Assembly: GCA_947454135.1 (NCBI GenBank)
Contig: CANGJI010000016.1
Coordinates: 1-48,906 of the forward strand
From: Sphingomonadaceae bacterium
Lineage (GTDB): Bacteria; Pseudomonadota; Alphaproteobacteria; Sphingomonadales; Sphingomonadaceae
Reading direction: 5' to 3'
Length of the DNA stretch: 48,906 nucleotides
Position 1 is the stretch's first letter. Each line of letters begins with the position of its first letter. The notes below the pieces were generated by a model. That model was not told the DNA's origin. It did no database searches and was given only the letters and a program-made list of their open reading frames with translations. This document shows positions 1 through 8,243 of this stretch, piece by piece. The position numbers and the translations under genes are program-made.

Positions 1-144
1 GTGCTGATCTCGGGTATCGACAAGCAGAAGGTCGGCCAGGTGGCCGCCGAGATCCGCCGCTGGCGCAAGCCCGAACCCTACAAGGGCAAGGGTATCAAGT
101 ACGCCGGCGAGTTCATCTTCCGCAAGGAAGGGAAGAAGAAGTAA
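1..144 (+). CDS. rplF: 50S ribosomal protein L6, C-terminal part
   Basis: This is the last 47 codons of the L6 gene, cut by the window start, in frame 1 and ending with TAA at 142-144. The translation carries the L6 C-terminal signature: [12 protein letters not shown] followed by a basic KEGKKK tail. L6 binds 23S rRNA near the GTPase-associated centre and the peptidyl-transferase region. The stop overlaps the rplR start (TAATG), so the two are translationally coupled in the usual spc order. The N-terminal three quarters lies outside the window. Confidence 0.95.
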   Translation: MLISGIDKQKVGQVAAEIRRWRKPEPYKGKGIKYAGEFIFRKEGKKK

Positions 145-494
145 TGGCCAAGCTCTCGCTCTTCGATCGCCGCCGCCAGCGCGTCCGTACCGCGCTCAAG
201 GCTCGTTCCGGTGGCCGTCCGCGGCTGTCGGTTCACCGTTCCGGCCGTCACATCTACGCGCAGATCATCGACGACGCCGCGGGCAAGACGCTCGCTGCCG
301 CCTCCAGCCTTGTGAAGGGCCAGAAGGCGATCGGCGCCACGGTTGATGCTGCCGCGCAGGTGGGCAAGGACATTGCCGAGCGCGCCAAGGCCGCTGGCAT
401 CACCACCGTCGTGTTCGATCGCGGCGGCTTCCTGTTCCACGGTCGCGTCAAGGCGCTGGCCGACGCTGCCCGCGAAAACGGGCTGGAGTTCTAA
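144..494 (+). CDS. rplR: 50S ribosomal protein L18
   Basis: A 116-residue L18, the usual bacterial length. The basic N terminus ([14 protein letters not shown]) is followed by [20 protein letters not shown] and the C-terminal [21 protein letters not shown] block, both diagnostic of the family. L18 binds 5S rRNA and helps dock it in the large-subunit central protuberance. The start overlaps the rplF stop by one base and the stop is one base before the rpsE ATG, so this is a tightly packed co-transcribed run. Confidence 0.97.
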   Translation: MAKLSLFDRRRQRVRTALKARSGGRPRLSVHRSGRHIYAQIIDDAAGKTLAAASSLVKGQKAIGATVDAAAQVGKDIAERAKAAGITTVVFDRGGFLFHGRVKALADAARENGLEF

Positions 495-495
495 G

Positions 496-1212
496 ATGGC
501 TGATGAAACCAACCTGGAAGGCGCAGCTGTCGCCGATGTGACCACCGAGGCGCCCCGCGAGGGTCGTGGTCGTGGTGATCGCGGCCGTGGCCGTGGTGGC
601 AACGATCGTGGCGGTGAGCGTGGTGGCCGTGGCCGCCGCGACGATCGCGGTCGTGGCAACCGTGACGAGGAAGGCGGCGAAGAGCTGATCGAGAAGCTCG
701 TCCACATCAACCGCGTTTCGAAGACCGTCAAGGGCGGCAAGCGCTTCGGTTTCGCCGCGCTCGTCGTGGTCGGCGATGGCAAGGGCCGCGTTGGCTTCGG
801 CCATGGCAAGGCTCGCGAAGTGCCGGAAGCGATCACCAAGGCGACTGCTTCGGCCAAGAAGACCATGGTTCGCGTTCCGCTCAAGGAAGGCCGCACCCTG
901 CACCACGACGGCAAGGGCCGTTTCGGCGCTGGCAAGGTCAACGTGCGTTCGGCGCCGGCCGGTACCGGCATCATCGCCGGTGGTCCGATGCGCGCCGTGT
1001 TCGAGAGCCTGGGCGTTCACGACGTGGTGACCAAGTCGGTCGGCACCTCGAACCCCTACAACATGATCCGTGCAACGTTCGATGCGCTGACCGATCAGAC
1101 CAGCCCCAAGTCGGTTGCGCAGCGTCGCGGCAAGAAGATTGCCGACCTGCTCGGTCGCGGCGGTGCAGGTGCTGCTGAGGCCGAGGCTGACGCCGCGGCC
1201 ATCGTGGAGTAA
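496..1212 (+). CDS. rpsE: 30S ribosomal protein S5 with Arg/Gly-rich N-terminal extension
   Basis: A 238-residue S5, clearly longer than the roughly 165-residue E. coli protein. Residues 62 onward are a normal S5: a double-stranded-RNA-binding-like domain ([19 protein letters not shown]), the [12 protein letters not shown] loop, and the C-terminal [20 protein letters not shown] block. S5 lies near the mRNA entry channel and contributes to fidelity. Residues 21-58 are a low-complexity Arg/Gly/Asp-rich stretch resembling an RGG box. The start at 496 was chosen because it follows the rplR stop directly and gives MADETN; a longer reading from 343 would overlap rplR. Extended S5 N termini occur in sphingomonads by general knowledge; the function of the extension is unknown. 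Confidence 0.96.
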   Translation: MADETNLEGAAVADVTTEAPREGRGRGDRGRGRGGNDRGGERGGRGRRDDRGRGNRDEEGGEELIEKLVHINRVSKTVKGGKRFGFAALVVVGDGKGRVGFGHGKAREVPEAITKATASAKKTMVRVPLKEGRTLHHDGKGRFGAGKVNVRSAPAGTGIIAGGPMRAVFESLGVHDVVTKSVGTSNPYNMIRATFDALTDQTSPKSVAQRRGKKIADLLGRGGAGAAEAEADAAAIVE

Positions 1213-1218
1213 TCAGAC

Positions 1219-1395
1219 ATGGCCAAGATCAAGCTGAAGCAGATCGGTTCGCCGATCCGTCGTCCCGAGAGCCAGAAGAAGATCCTCATCGGTCTGGGTC
1301 TGGGCAAGATGCACCGCGTCGTCGAGCTGGAAGATACCGCTGAAGTCCGCGGTGCGATCGCCAAGCTCCCGCACATGGTGGCCGTGGTCGACTGA
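1219..1395 (+). CDS. rpmD: 50S ribosomal protein L30
   Basis: A 58-residue protein starting [16 protein letters not shown], with the L30 signature [16 protein letters not shown]. It starts six bases after the rpsE stop and ends at TGA 1393-1395. L30 is a small large-subunit protein normally followed directly by rplO in the spc operon. Here it is followed by two tandem hairpins, the second an intrinsic terminator, and rplO lies about 4.7 kb downstream. Confidence 0.95.
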   Translation: MAKIKLKQIGSPIRRPESQKKILIGLGLGKMHRVVELEDTAEVRGAIAKLPHMVAVVD

Positions 1396-1402
1396 CCCGG
1401 TC

Positions 1403-1420
1403 CCCGTCCATCCGGACGGG
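1403..1420 (+). other. Short perfect hairpin after rpmD
   Basis: Arms 1403-1409 and 1414-1420 (CCCGTCC/GGACGGG) form a 7-bp stem with a 4-nt loop just downstream of rpmD. It has no T-tract and probably supports 3'-end formation together with the terminator 17 bases further on. Confidence 0.5.
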
Positions 1421-1436
1421 TCATGCTCCTGAAAAG

Positions 1437-1470
1437 AGGCCCTGGCAGCGATGCCGGGGCCTTTTTCTTT
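1437..1470 (+). terminator. Intrinsic terminator after rpmD
   Basis: Arms 1437-1446 and 1453-1462 make a 10-bp GC-rich stem with one G-T wobble and a 6-nt loop, followed directly by a T-rich run (1462-1470, TTTTTCTTT). This is a classic Rho-independent terminator. It implies that transcription of the upstream ribosomal block ends here and does not normally continue into the receptor gene. Confidence 0.88.
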
Positions 1471-1641
1471 GTCGGCCTGCCAGTTGTTCCTGTGGTACTC
1501 GTTGTTGGTGTCGCCGAGGTAAATAAGTCAATTTATTACAGGCTCTTAGTAGCATTCCTGTCACGTTTGAGTGCTCTGGGAAGCGCCATGCGGAGGCAGG
1601 CGTTTCCCCCTTCACCACTGCGGTGAGGGCGCGGCGGGTGC

Positions 1642-1678
1642 TTCTCCGCTCCGGATCGGTTGATCCCCAATCGGAGAA
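1642..1678 (+). promoter_or_regulatory. Nested hairpin that pairs with the Shine-Dalgarno of the TonB receptor gene
   Basis: TTCTCCG at 1642-1648 is the exact complement of CGGAGAA at 1672-1678, which contains the GGAG Shine-Dalgarno 6 to 12 bases before the ATG at 1685. An inner perfect stem (GGATC 1653-1657 with GATCC 1662-1666) closes the loop. The fold would hide the ribosome-binding site, so translation may be conditional. The trigger is unknown and the pairing could be coincidental. Confidence 0.4.
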
Positions 1679-1684
1679 CCCAAG

Positions 1685-4201
1685 ATGCGCTTCAACTCCT
1701 CCCTTCTTGCTGCCGCCAGCCCGATTGCCTTTGGTATCGGGGCGATCTGTTCGCCTGCGTTTGCCCAGTCGACCGGTTCGGTTGAATTCGACAAGGAGAT
1801 CGTTGTCACGGGTACGCGCGGCATCCAGCAGGTTGCGGGTATCGCCTCGCCCGATACGCCCAAGGCCAAGGCAGTGCTGACGCAGGAGACGATCCAGCGC
1901 CAGAATCCCGGCCAGACGATTCTCGATACGATCAACTTGATCCCGGGTGTCAGCTTCCAGAACAACGATGCCTATGGCTCGGCGGGCGGCACGCTCAGCA
2001 TCCGCGGCTTCGACGCCAGCCGGATCAGCCTGACCTTCGATGGCGTCCCGCTCAACGACTCGGGCAACTACGCGATCTATTCGAACCAGCAGCTCGATCC
2101 GGAAATCATCTCGGAAGTGAACGTCAACCTCGGTACGACCGACGTCGACAGCCCGACCGCTTCTGCAGTCGGCGGCACGGTCAACTACCGCAGCAAGACC
2201 CCCGATCACGATCTCGGCCTGCTCGTCTCTGGCTCGGTGGGCGACTTCAACTTCCGTCGCGGCTTGGTGAAGATCGAGACGGGCGACCTGACGGCGAGCG
2301 GCACCCGCGCCTGGTTTTCGGCCAGCACGGCTAAGAACGACAACCCGTTCAACAACTACGGCAAGGTCAACAAGCAGCAGTACAACGGCAAGATCTATCA
2401 GCCGCTCGCTGGCGACGATTTCATCGCGATCGCGGCGCACTATAACCAGAACCGCAACAACTTCTTCGGCTCGCTGCCCCTGCGCAATGATGCGGGCCGC
2501 ACCGTCGGTTCGGCCTCGGGCAACCGCTTCCCGGCCAATTCCGACGAGCGCGGCTACTTGGTCAATGTGCCGTGCACCGTTGCGCTCGGGGTGACGGGAA
2601 CTGCGGATACCACGAACGCCTGCGGCACCGAGTTCGATCGCCGCTACAACCCGTCCAACACGGGCAACGTGCGCATTTCCTCGCGCTTCACGCTGGCGGA
2701 TCACCTCGTCCTCACGGTTGATCCCAGCTACCAGTGGGTCAAGGCCAATGGCGGCGGCACGGTGACCGGACTGGAAAGCACCCGCACGATTGCCGGCACC
2801 GCCTACACCGGCTTTGTCGGCGGCAAGTACTACTTCGGCACCGATCTCAATGGCGACGGCGACAAGCTCGACGCAGTGACGCTGCTGGCGCCGAGCCACA
2901 CCCAGACCCGGCGCTATGGTCTTATCGCCAGCCTCAAGTGGGATATCGATTCCGCCAACAGCGTGCGCATCGCCTATACGTATGACGGCGCGCGCCACCG
3001 TCAGACCGGTGAGGTCGGCACCCTGCAGTTCAATGGCGAACCGACTGACGTGTTCCCCATCAACAGCCCGCTCAAGGCCGCGAACGGCGTGGTTGTCGAA
3101 AAGCGCGACCGGCTCTCCTATGCCATCCTTCACCAGGTGGCCGGCGAGTATCGCGGCGAGTTCTTCGGCGGCAACCTTGTGGTTAATGCCGGGGTGCGCG
3201 CGCCGTTCTTCAAGCGCAACCTGACGAACTTCTGCTTCGCCACTTCGGCGAGCGGCAACGTCGATTGTTTCGGGCAGGACGCGACGCTGAACGCCGCTTA
3301 TGCCGCCGCCAATCCCTATTCGTTCAACTCTGCGACGAACAAGTTCACCGGCTATGCGGCCCCGCAGCAGCGCGTGTTCAACTTCAACAAGGTCCTGCCG
3401 AACGTCGGCTTCGTCTACAAGCTGGGCGGCGGCGTGAGCTTGTTCGCCAACTACTCGAAGGGCCTCTCGGTTCCGGGTACCGACAGCCTCTACAATGCCT
3501 TCGTGTTTCCCGTCGGCACCGAACAGGCGCAGCCTCAGCCCGAGACGACCGACAACTTCGATGCGGGCGTGCGCTATCGCACCGGTAAAGTGCAGGGCGA
3601 AATCTCGGGCTTCTACAACAAGTTCAAGAACCGGCTCGCCAGCGCCTATGATCCGGAGCTCGACGTCAACGTCTACCGCAACCTTGGCGATGTGAAGAAG
3701 TACGGCTTCGATGGCTACGTCTCGTACCAGCCGATCCCGGCGCTCAGCCTCTATGCCTTCGCCAGCGCGATCAAGTCCGAGATCCAGAACGATGTGCAGG
3801 TCAATGCGACCACGTTTGCCGCCACCACGGGCAAGCGTGAATCCGGCATCCCGACCTACTCGTTCGGCGCCGCGGTGCGCGGTTCAATCCGGACGTTCGA
3901 TCTTGGCGTGACCTTCAAGCGCACGGGTCCGCGCTACTACAACGACGAGAACCTGCCCGTCGTCGTGGGCGGCACCGAGGTCTATCCGGCACAGATCCCG
4001 GCCTACAACCTCGTCAATCTCGACGCGCGCTTCAATCTCAAGGGGATTGGCCGCAGCACCTACATCCAGCTCAACGTCTACAACCTGTTCGACAATTTCT
4101 ATGTCGGCGGCGTTGGCGGCACGCTGCTGCACACGGGCACCTACTTCGCCCAGATCGGCGCGCCGCGCACGATCAGTGGCACCCTCGTGGTCGGCTTCTG
4201 A
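1685..4201 (+). CDS. TonB-dependent outer-membrane receptor
   Basis: An 838-residue receptor that imports a substrate across the outer membrane using TonB-ExbBD energy. Residues 1-27 are a signal peptide ending PAFA. A TonB-box-like EIVVTGTR lies at 38-45. The plug domain (about 50-170) shows the family pattern NPGQTILDTINLIPGV, SIRGFDASRISLTFDGVPLND and GGTVNYRSKTP. The rest is an aromatic-rich 22-strand-type barrel ending in Phe (VVGF). The start at 1685 has a GGAG Shine-Dalgarno at 1673-1676. It lies between rpmD and rplO, an unexpected place for a receptor. The next gene encodes a 3-ketosteroid-dehydrogenase-like flavoprotein, so a hydrophobic ligand such as a steroid or terpenoid is a reasonable inference, not shown by the sequence. 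Confidence 0.93.
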   Translation: MRFNSSLLAAASPIAFGIGAICSPAFAQSTGSVEFDKEIVVTGTRGIQQVAGIASPDTPKAKAVLTQETIQRQNPGQTILDTINLIPGVSFQNNDAYGSAGGTLSIRGFDASRISLTFDGVPLNDSGNYAIYSNQQLDPEIISEVNVNLGTTDVDSPTASAVGGTVNYRSKTPDHDLGLLVSGSVGDFNFRRGLVKIETGDLTASGTRAWFSASTAKNDNPFNNYGKVNKQQYNGKIYQPLAGDDFIAIAAHYNQNRNNFFGSLPLRNDAGRTVGSASGNRFPANSDERGYLVNVPCTVALGVTGTADTTNACGTEFDRRYNPSNTGNVRISSRFTLADHLVLTVDPSYQWVKANGGGTVTGLESTRTIAGTAYTGFVGGKYYFGTDLNGDGDKLDAVTLLAPSHTQTRRYGLIASLKWDIDSANSVRIAYTYDGARHRQTGEVGTLQFNGEPTDVFPINSPLKAANGVVVEKRDRLSYAILHQVAGEYRGEFFGGNLVVNAGVRAPFFKRNLTNFCFATSASGNVDCFGQDATLNAAYAAANPYSFNSATNKFTGYAAPQQRVFNFNKVLPNVGFVYKLGGGVSLFANYSKGLSVPGTDSLYNAFVFPVGTEQAQPQPETTDNFDAGVRYRTGKVQGEISGFYNKFKNRLASAYDPELDVNVYRNLGDVKKYGFDGYVSYQPIPALSLYAFASAIKSEIQNDVQVNATTFAATTGKRESGIPTYSFGAAVRGSIRTFDLGVTFKRTGPRYYNDENLPVVVGGTEVYPAQIPAYNLVNLDARFNLKGIGRSTYIQLNVYNLFDNFYVGGVGGTLLHTGTYFAQIGAPRTISGTLVVGF

Positions 4202-4217
4202 TCGGGTGAACACATAG

Positions 4218-4252
4218 CGGGGAGGGGGCGCCAGGGCGGTGCCTCCTCCCCG
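4218..4252 (+). terminator. Very stable hairpin between receptor and flavoprotein genes, no T-tract
   Basis: Arms 4218-4228 and 4242-4252 pair over 11 bp with one G-T wobble. Four more pairs (4229-4232 with 4238-4241) extend the stem into the loop. There is no T-run after it. It may stabilise the receptor mRNA 3' end or attenuate read-through into the flavoprotein gene; bona fide termination is uncertain. Confidence 0.45.
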
Positions 4253-4345
4253 GGTGTCTGCCTCTCCTACAACAAGTCGCAGGGTGCAATCCGCTGCGGC
4301 AGGCCTTACGCCGAGTATCTCACAAGCTAGGCGGAGAGGCCGGGA

Positions 4346-5995
4346 ATGTCCGATACAGTGCAGTGGAGCCGGGAAGCCGATGTCGTCGTGCTTGGCTCGG
4401 GTGGGGCGGCGCTTGCCGCTGCGCTTTCGGCCCACGATCACGGTGCGCGCGAGGTGGTGATCATCGAGCGCAGTGGCATGGTCGGCGGCACTACCGCAAT
4501 GTCGGGTGGCATGCTGTGGATCCCGGGTAACCACCACCAGCTCGCTGCGGGCATCAGCGAGTCCGACGAGGAGGTGGTTGCCTATCTGGATGCGCTTGCT
4601 CCGGGCCAGCTCGATCCGGAAACACTATGGGCCTTCATGCAGGGCGGCCCCGAGATGGTCCGCTACCTCGAGGAGAAGACTCCGGTCCGTCTTCACGCCT
4701 TCACCGATTTCCCGGACTACCAGCCCTATGCGCCGGGCGCGAAGCCCGATGGGGGCCGCAGCCTCGATAACGAAGCCTTCTCGTTCGAGCGGCTTGGCAA
4801 GTGGGCGGCGCGCGTCAACCCGAGCAAGATGGCCTATCCGCTGCGTGCCAGCCTCAAGGAAGCGATCGAAGGCTCGCTGGGCGAAGCCGGCCTCGCCGAA
4901 CGCGATCGCGGCGATTACCGCGCGCTGGGACAGGCACTCGTTGGCGCGCTGTTTCTTGGCGTCGTCGAGCGCGACATTCCGGTGCTGTTCGAAACCCGTG
5001 CGCGCAAGCTGGTGAAGGATGGTGACCGCGTGGTCGGCGTCGTGGCCGAAGATGCGGACGGCCACGAAGTGCGCGTGCGGGCGCGGCGCGGTGTCGTTAT
5101 CGCGACCGGCGGGTTCGAGTGGAACCCTGCGCTGGTCAAGGCCTTCCTGCGTGGTCCGATGACGGGGCCGGTAAGCGTGCCCGAGAACGAGGGCGACGGT
5201 CTCCTGATGGCAATCGAGGCGGGGGCGCAGCTCGGCAACATGCAGAACGCCTTCTGGATGCAGAGCGCGCTCGAAATGAAGCCGCAGCGCGGCGCGCGGC
5301 CCAACTTCATGCTGGGTTCGGACGAGCGCGCCCGTCCCGGTGCGATCCTCGTCAACCGGGCGGGCAAGCGCTTTGTCAACGAGGCGGTCAACTACAACGC
5401 GGTGGGCAAGGCCATCGTCGCCTTCGATGCCGGCACCCACAGCTATCCCAACGTGCCATACTGGCTGATCATCGACCAGCGGTACCGGGACAAGTACCCG
5501 GTCTTCAATTCGCAGCCCGGTTCGCCGACCCCGTCCTACATGTTGCAGGCCGATACGCTCGAAGGCCTCGCCGAAGCGGCAGGTATCGATCCGGCGGGCC
5601 TTGCCGCCACGGTCGAGCGGTTCAACGCCATGGTGCGCGCCGGGCACGACGATGATTTCCAGCGCGGCGACACCACGTATGACAATTTCTACATGTGGGG
5701 CGATCCTGCTTTCGATCCGCCCTATCGCACGCTCGGCCTGATCGATCAGGGGCCGTTCTACGCGGTGCAGATGGAGTCGGGCGTGCTCGGCACATCGGGC
5801 GGACCCAAGACCAACGCGGACGGCCAGGTTGTCGATTGGAGCGGCAATCCCATCCCCGGGCTCTATGCGGCGGGCAATGCCATGGCGGCGGTCCTCGGCG
5901 AGGCTTATGGCGGCGCGGGCGGCACGCTCGGGCCGGGGCTGACCTTCGGGTACCTTGCAGGCAAGCACCTCGGCACGCATCTGCCCAACGCCTGA
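4346..5995 (+). CDS. FAD-dependent oxidoreductase, 3-ketosteroid delta-1-dehydrogenase-like
   Basis: A 549-residue flavoprotein of the fumarate reductase/KstD superfamily. The Rossmann FAD-binding motif is at 13-22 (VVVLGSGGAA), followed by IIERSGMVGGTTAMSGG. The C-terminal PGLYAAGNAMAAVLGEAYGGAG and TLGPGLTFGYLAG closely match the KstD C-terminal FAD/active-site segment, including the Tyr before the GAG loop. KstD enzymes introduce a C1-C2 double bond in 3-ketosteroid ring A. Other members act on other enones, so the substrate is open. There is no signal peptide, so it is cytoplasmic. It follows the TonB receptor on the same strand after a stable hairpin, which suggests an uptake-plus-oxidation pair. 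Confidence 0.85.
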   Translation: MSDTVQWSREADVVVLGSGGAALAAALSAHDHGAREVVIIERSGMVGGTTAMSGGMLWIPGNHHQLAAGISESDEEVVAYLDALAPGQLDPETLWAFMQGGPEMVRYLEEKTPVRLHAFTDFPDYQPYAPGAKPDGGRSLDNEAFSFERLGKWAARVNPSKMAYPLRASLKEAIEGSLGEAGLAERDRGDYRALGQALVGALFLGVVERDIPVLFETRARKLVKDGDRVVGVVAEDADGHEVRVRARRGVVIATGGFEWNPALVKAFLRGPMTGPVSVPENEGDGLLMAIEAGAQLGNMQNAFWMQSALEMKPQRGARPNFMLGSDERARPGAILVNRAGKRFVNEAVNYNAVGKAIVAFDAGTHSYPNVPYWLIIDQRYRDKYPVFNSQPGSPTPSYMLQADTLEGLAEAAGIDPAGLAATVERFNAMVRAGHDDDFQRGDTTYDNFYMWGDPAFDPPYRTLGLIDQGPFYAVQMESGVLGTSGGPKTNADGQVVDWSGNPIPGLYAAGNAMAAVLGEAYGGAGGTLGPGLTFGYLAGKHLGTHLPNA

Positions 5996-6094
5996 ACGCC
6001 GGGGGGAGAGAGGAGGGGGTGACATTCCCTCCTGCTTCGCTTAAGGGCCCGCCTTCCATCAAGCGCGACTCAAAGCGAAAGCGAGTGCTCCACC

Positions 6095-6616
6095 ATGACC
6101 AAGCTTAACGAACTCTCCGACAATTATGGCGCCCGCAAGGGCCGCATGCGCGTGGGCCGCGGCATCGGCTCCGGCAAGGGCAAGACTGCCGGTCGCGGCC
6201 AGAAGGGTGCCAAGGCGCGCTCGGGCGTGTCGGTCAACGGGTTCGAAGGCGGCCAGATGCCGCTCCACATGCGCATCCCGAAGCGCGGCTTCAACAACAT
6301 CTTCGCCAAGGACTACGCCGAAGTGAACCTCGGCATGATCCAGAAGGCGATCGATTCCGGCAAGCTCGCGACCGACGGCGTCGTCGATCACGCTGCGCTG
6401 AAGGCCGCTGGCCTGGCTCGCGGCGGCAAGGACGGCGTGCGCCTCCTCGCCAAGGGTGAACTCACCACCAAGGTCAGCTTCCACGTCGCCGGCGTCAGCG
6501 TCGGTGCCCGCGCTGCGGTCGAAGCCATCGGCGGCACGGTGACGCTGCCCGAAGCGCAGCCCAGCGAGCACGAGAAGAAGACGGCCCGCCGCGAAGCGAA
6601 CAAGGCGGCCAAGTAA
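6095..6616 (+). CDS. rplO: 50S ribosomal protein L15
   Basis: A 173-residue L15 recognised by [19 protein letters not shown] near the N terminus and [18 protein letters not shown]; it assembles into the large subunit. The C terminus has an extra basic tail ([15 protein letters not shown]). The start at 6095 has no strong Shine-Dalgarno; the preceding bases are GAAAGCGAG then TGCTCCACC. Transcription must come through the flavoprotein gene or from a local promoter. A weak match (GTGACA at 6019-6024, 16-base gap, TTAAGG at 6041-6046) lies upstream but is not convincing. Confidence 0.95.
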   Translation: MTKLNELSDNYGARKGRMRVGRGIGSGKGKTAGRGQKGAKARSGVSVNGFEGGQMPLHMRIPKRGFNNIFAKDYAEVNLGMIQKAIDSGKLATDGVVDHAALKAAGLARGGKDGVRLLAKGELTTKVSFHVAGVSVGARAAVEAIGGTVTLPEAQPSEHEKKTARREANKAAK

Positions 6617-6809
6617 GGAACGCGCGCGGGGGGCTGGTGCAAAACCGCCCCCCGTTTGCGGTTCTGCCTGCTTCTCTTTCGATAAATCGAGAGGCTGGGG
6701 GTTCGACATTGCCGAACCCTCCCTATATGGGCTAGCCACATAGGCACTGTGCCCATCAAGTACTGTGCATTGCCGCAGTCAGCCCAGCAGCAAGGCTTGA
6801 AACCCGAAC
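6617..6809 (+). promoter_or_regulatory. Structured rplO-secY spacer / secY leader
   Basis: This 193-base spacer contains three consecutive stem-loops. The first pairs 6627-6634 with 6647-6654 (8 bp, C plus G6 plus C). The second pairs 6679-6683 with 6686-6690, extended by 6674-6676 with 6691-6693. The third pairs 6699-6705 with 6713-6719 (GGGTTCG/CGAACCC, perfect). Only a short T-run follows the first. The array may be an attenuator or a ribosomal-protein-binding leader controlling secY separately from rplO. No known riboswitch was recognised. Confidence 0.45.
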
Positions 6810-8177
6810 ATGGCATCCCGCGCCGACAACATCGCCAGCACGCTCAATCTGGCCAATTTCTCGAAGGCGACCGAACTCAAGTCGCGCATCTGGTTCACGG
6901 TGGGCGCGCTTATCGTGTTCCGCTTCATGAGCTTTGTGCCGCTGCCGGGCGTCAACCCGATGATCCTGGAGGAGCTGTACAAGCGCACCCAGGGCGGCGT
7001 TCTGGATATCTTCAATGCCTTCTCGGGCGGTTCGCTCCAGCGCATGAGCCTCATCGCGCTTGGCGTGATGCCCTACATCACGGCCTCGATCGTGGTGCAG
7101 CTGGGGTCTTCTCTCCATCCGGCGCTCGCCGCGCTGAAGAAGGAAGGCGAAAGCGGGCGCAAGAAGCTCAACCAGTACACCCGCTACGGCGCGGTGTTCC
7201 TCACCGCGATCCAGGGCTATTTTCTCGCCGTGGGGCTTGAGGCGTTCAGCGCTTCGAGCGGCCTGCAGGCAGTGGTCGATCCGGGTTACGTGTTCCGCAT
7301 CGGCGCGGTAATCAGCCTCATCGGCGGCACCATGTTCCTGCTTTGGCTCGGTGAGCAGATCACCAGCCGCGGTATCGGCAACGGCACCTCGCTGATCATC
7401 ATGGCCGGTATCGTGGCCCAGATGCCGACGTTCTTCGGCAACCTGTTCGATCAGGGCCGTACCGGAGCGCTCAGCCCGTTCCTGATCGTTGGCGTCATGG
7501 CCCTGCTGGTCGCTGTCGTGATCGGCATCTGCTTCTTCGAGCGCGCCACGCGCCGTCTGCTGATCCAGTATCCCAAGCGCGTCACCCAGCGCGGGATGAT
7601 GGCGGCTGACCGCAGCCACCTGCCGCTGAAGCTCAACACCGCCGGCGTGATCCCGCCGATTTTCGCGAGCTCGCTGCTGCTGCTTCCGCTGACGATCACG
7701 CAGTTCGCCGGTCGCTCGGTCTCGCCCGATAGCGCGATGGGCCAGTTCATCGTCGTGCTGAACCAGTACCTCGGCCACGGCAAGCCGGTGTACATGATCC
7801 TCTATGCACTCGGGATCCTGTTCTTCAGCTTCTTCTACACCGCGATCGTGTTCAATCCGGAAGAGACGGCAGACAACCTCAAGCGCAACGGCGGGTTCAT
7901 CCCCGGCATCCGTCCGGGCAAGAACACCGAAAAGTATCTGGACTACGTGCTGACGCGCATCACCGTGCTGGGCGCTGCCTACATCACCGTGGTCTGCGTG
8001 GTGCCCGAGGCGATCATGGCCGAAACCGGCATGGGTTCGCTGTTCTTCGGCGGCACCAGCCTGCTCATCGTGGTCAACGTGACGGTGGATACCATCACGC
8101 AGATCCAGTCGCACCTGCTGGCGCACCAGTATGGTGACCTTATCAAGAAGGCCAAACTGAAAGGCCGCATGCGCTGA
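6810..8177 (+). CDS. secY: Preprotein translocase subunit SecY
   Basis: A 455-residue inner-membrane protein with about ten hydrophobic segments, the usual SecY length and topology. It forms the SecYEG channel for Sec-dependent export and membrane insertion. Signatures include the first helix region RIWFTVGALIVFR, the plug-proximal LQRMSLIALGVMPYITASI block and GIGNGTSLIIMAGI. The cytosolic loop holds YPKRVTQRGMM and the C terminus ends AKLKGRMR. The start at 6810 follows the structured leader and has only a distant AAGG. adk follows after 66 bases. Confidence 0.97.
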   Translation: MASRADNIASTLNLANFSKATELKSRIWFTVGALIVFRFMSFVPLPGVNPMILEELYKRTQGGVLDIFNAFSGGSLQRMSLIALGVMPYITASIVVQLGSSLHPALAALKKEGESGRKKLNQYTRYGAVFLTAIQGYFLAVGLEAFSASSGLQAVVDPGYVFRIGAVISLIGGTMFLLWLGEQITSRGIGNGTSLIIMAGIVAQMPTFFGNLFDQGRTGALSPFLIVGVMALLVAVVIGICFFERATRRLLIQYPKRVTQRGMMAADRSHLPLKLNTAGVIPPIFASSLLLLPLTITQFAGRSVSPDSAMGQFIVVLNQYLGHGKPVYMILYALGILFFSFFYTAIVFNPEETADNLKRNGGFIPGIRPGKNTEKYLDYVLTRITVLGAAYITVVCVVPEAIMAETGMGSLFFGGTSLLIVVNVTVDTITQIQSHLLAHQYGDLIKKAKLKGRMR

Positions 8178-8180
8178 GCG

Positions 8181-8203
8181 GGACGCCCGGGGGACGGGCG
8201 TCC
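8181..8203 (+). other. Perfect 9-bp hairpin between secY and adk
   Basis: Arms 8181-8189 and 8195-8203 (GGACGCCCG/CGGGCGTCC) with a 5-nt loop start three bases after the secY stop. No T-tract follows, so it is more likely an mRNA-processing or stability element than a terminator. Confidence 0.45.
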
Positions 8204-8243
8204 TGATGAAAACCAGCGAGCGGGTTATGAGGGGATTGCAGGC

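Noticed and set aside
343..495. Upstream extension of S5 to 343
   Set aside because: It would overlap most of the end of rplR; the ATG at 496 directly follows the rplR stop and is the expected operon start.
1421..3133. 570-codon open frame on the minus strand opposite the TonB receptor
   Set aside because: It is a high-GC antisense shadow with no family signature; the plus-strand receptor has signal peptide, TonB box, plug and barrel.
6699..6719. GGTTCGA-like stem-loop resembling a tRNA T-arm
   Set aside because: No acceptor, D or anticodon arms can be drawn around it; it is one of the secY leader hairpins.
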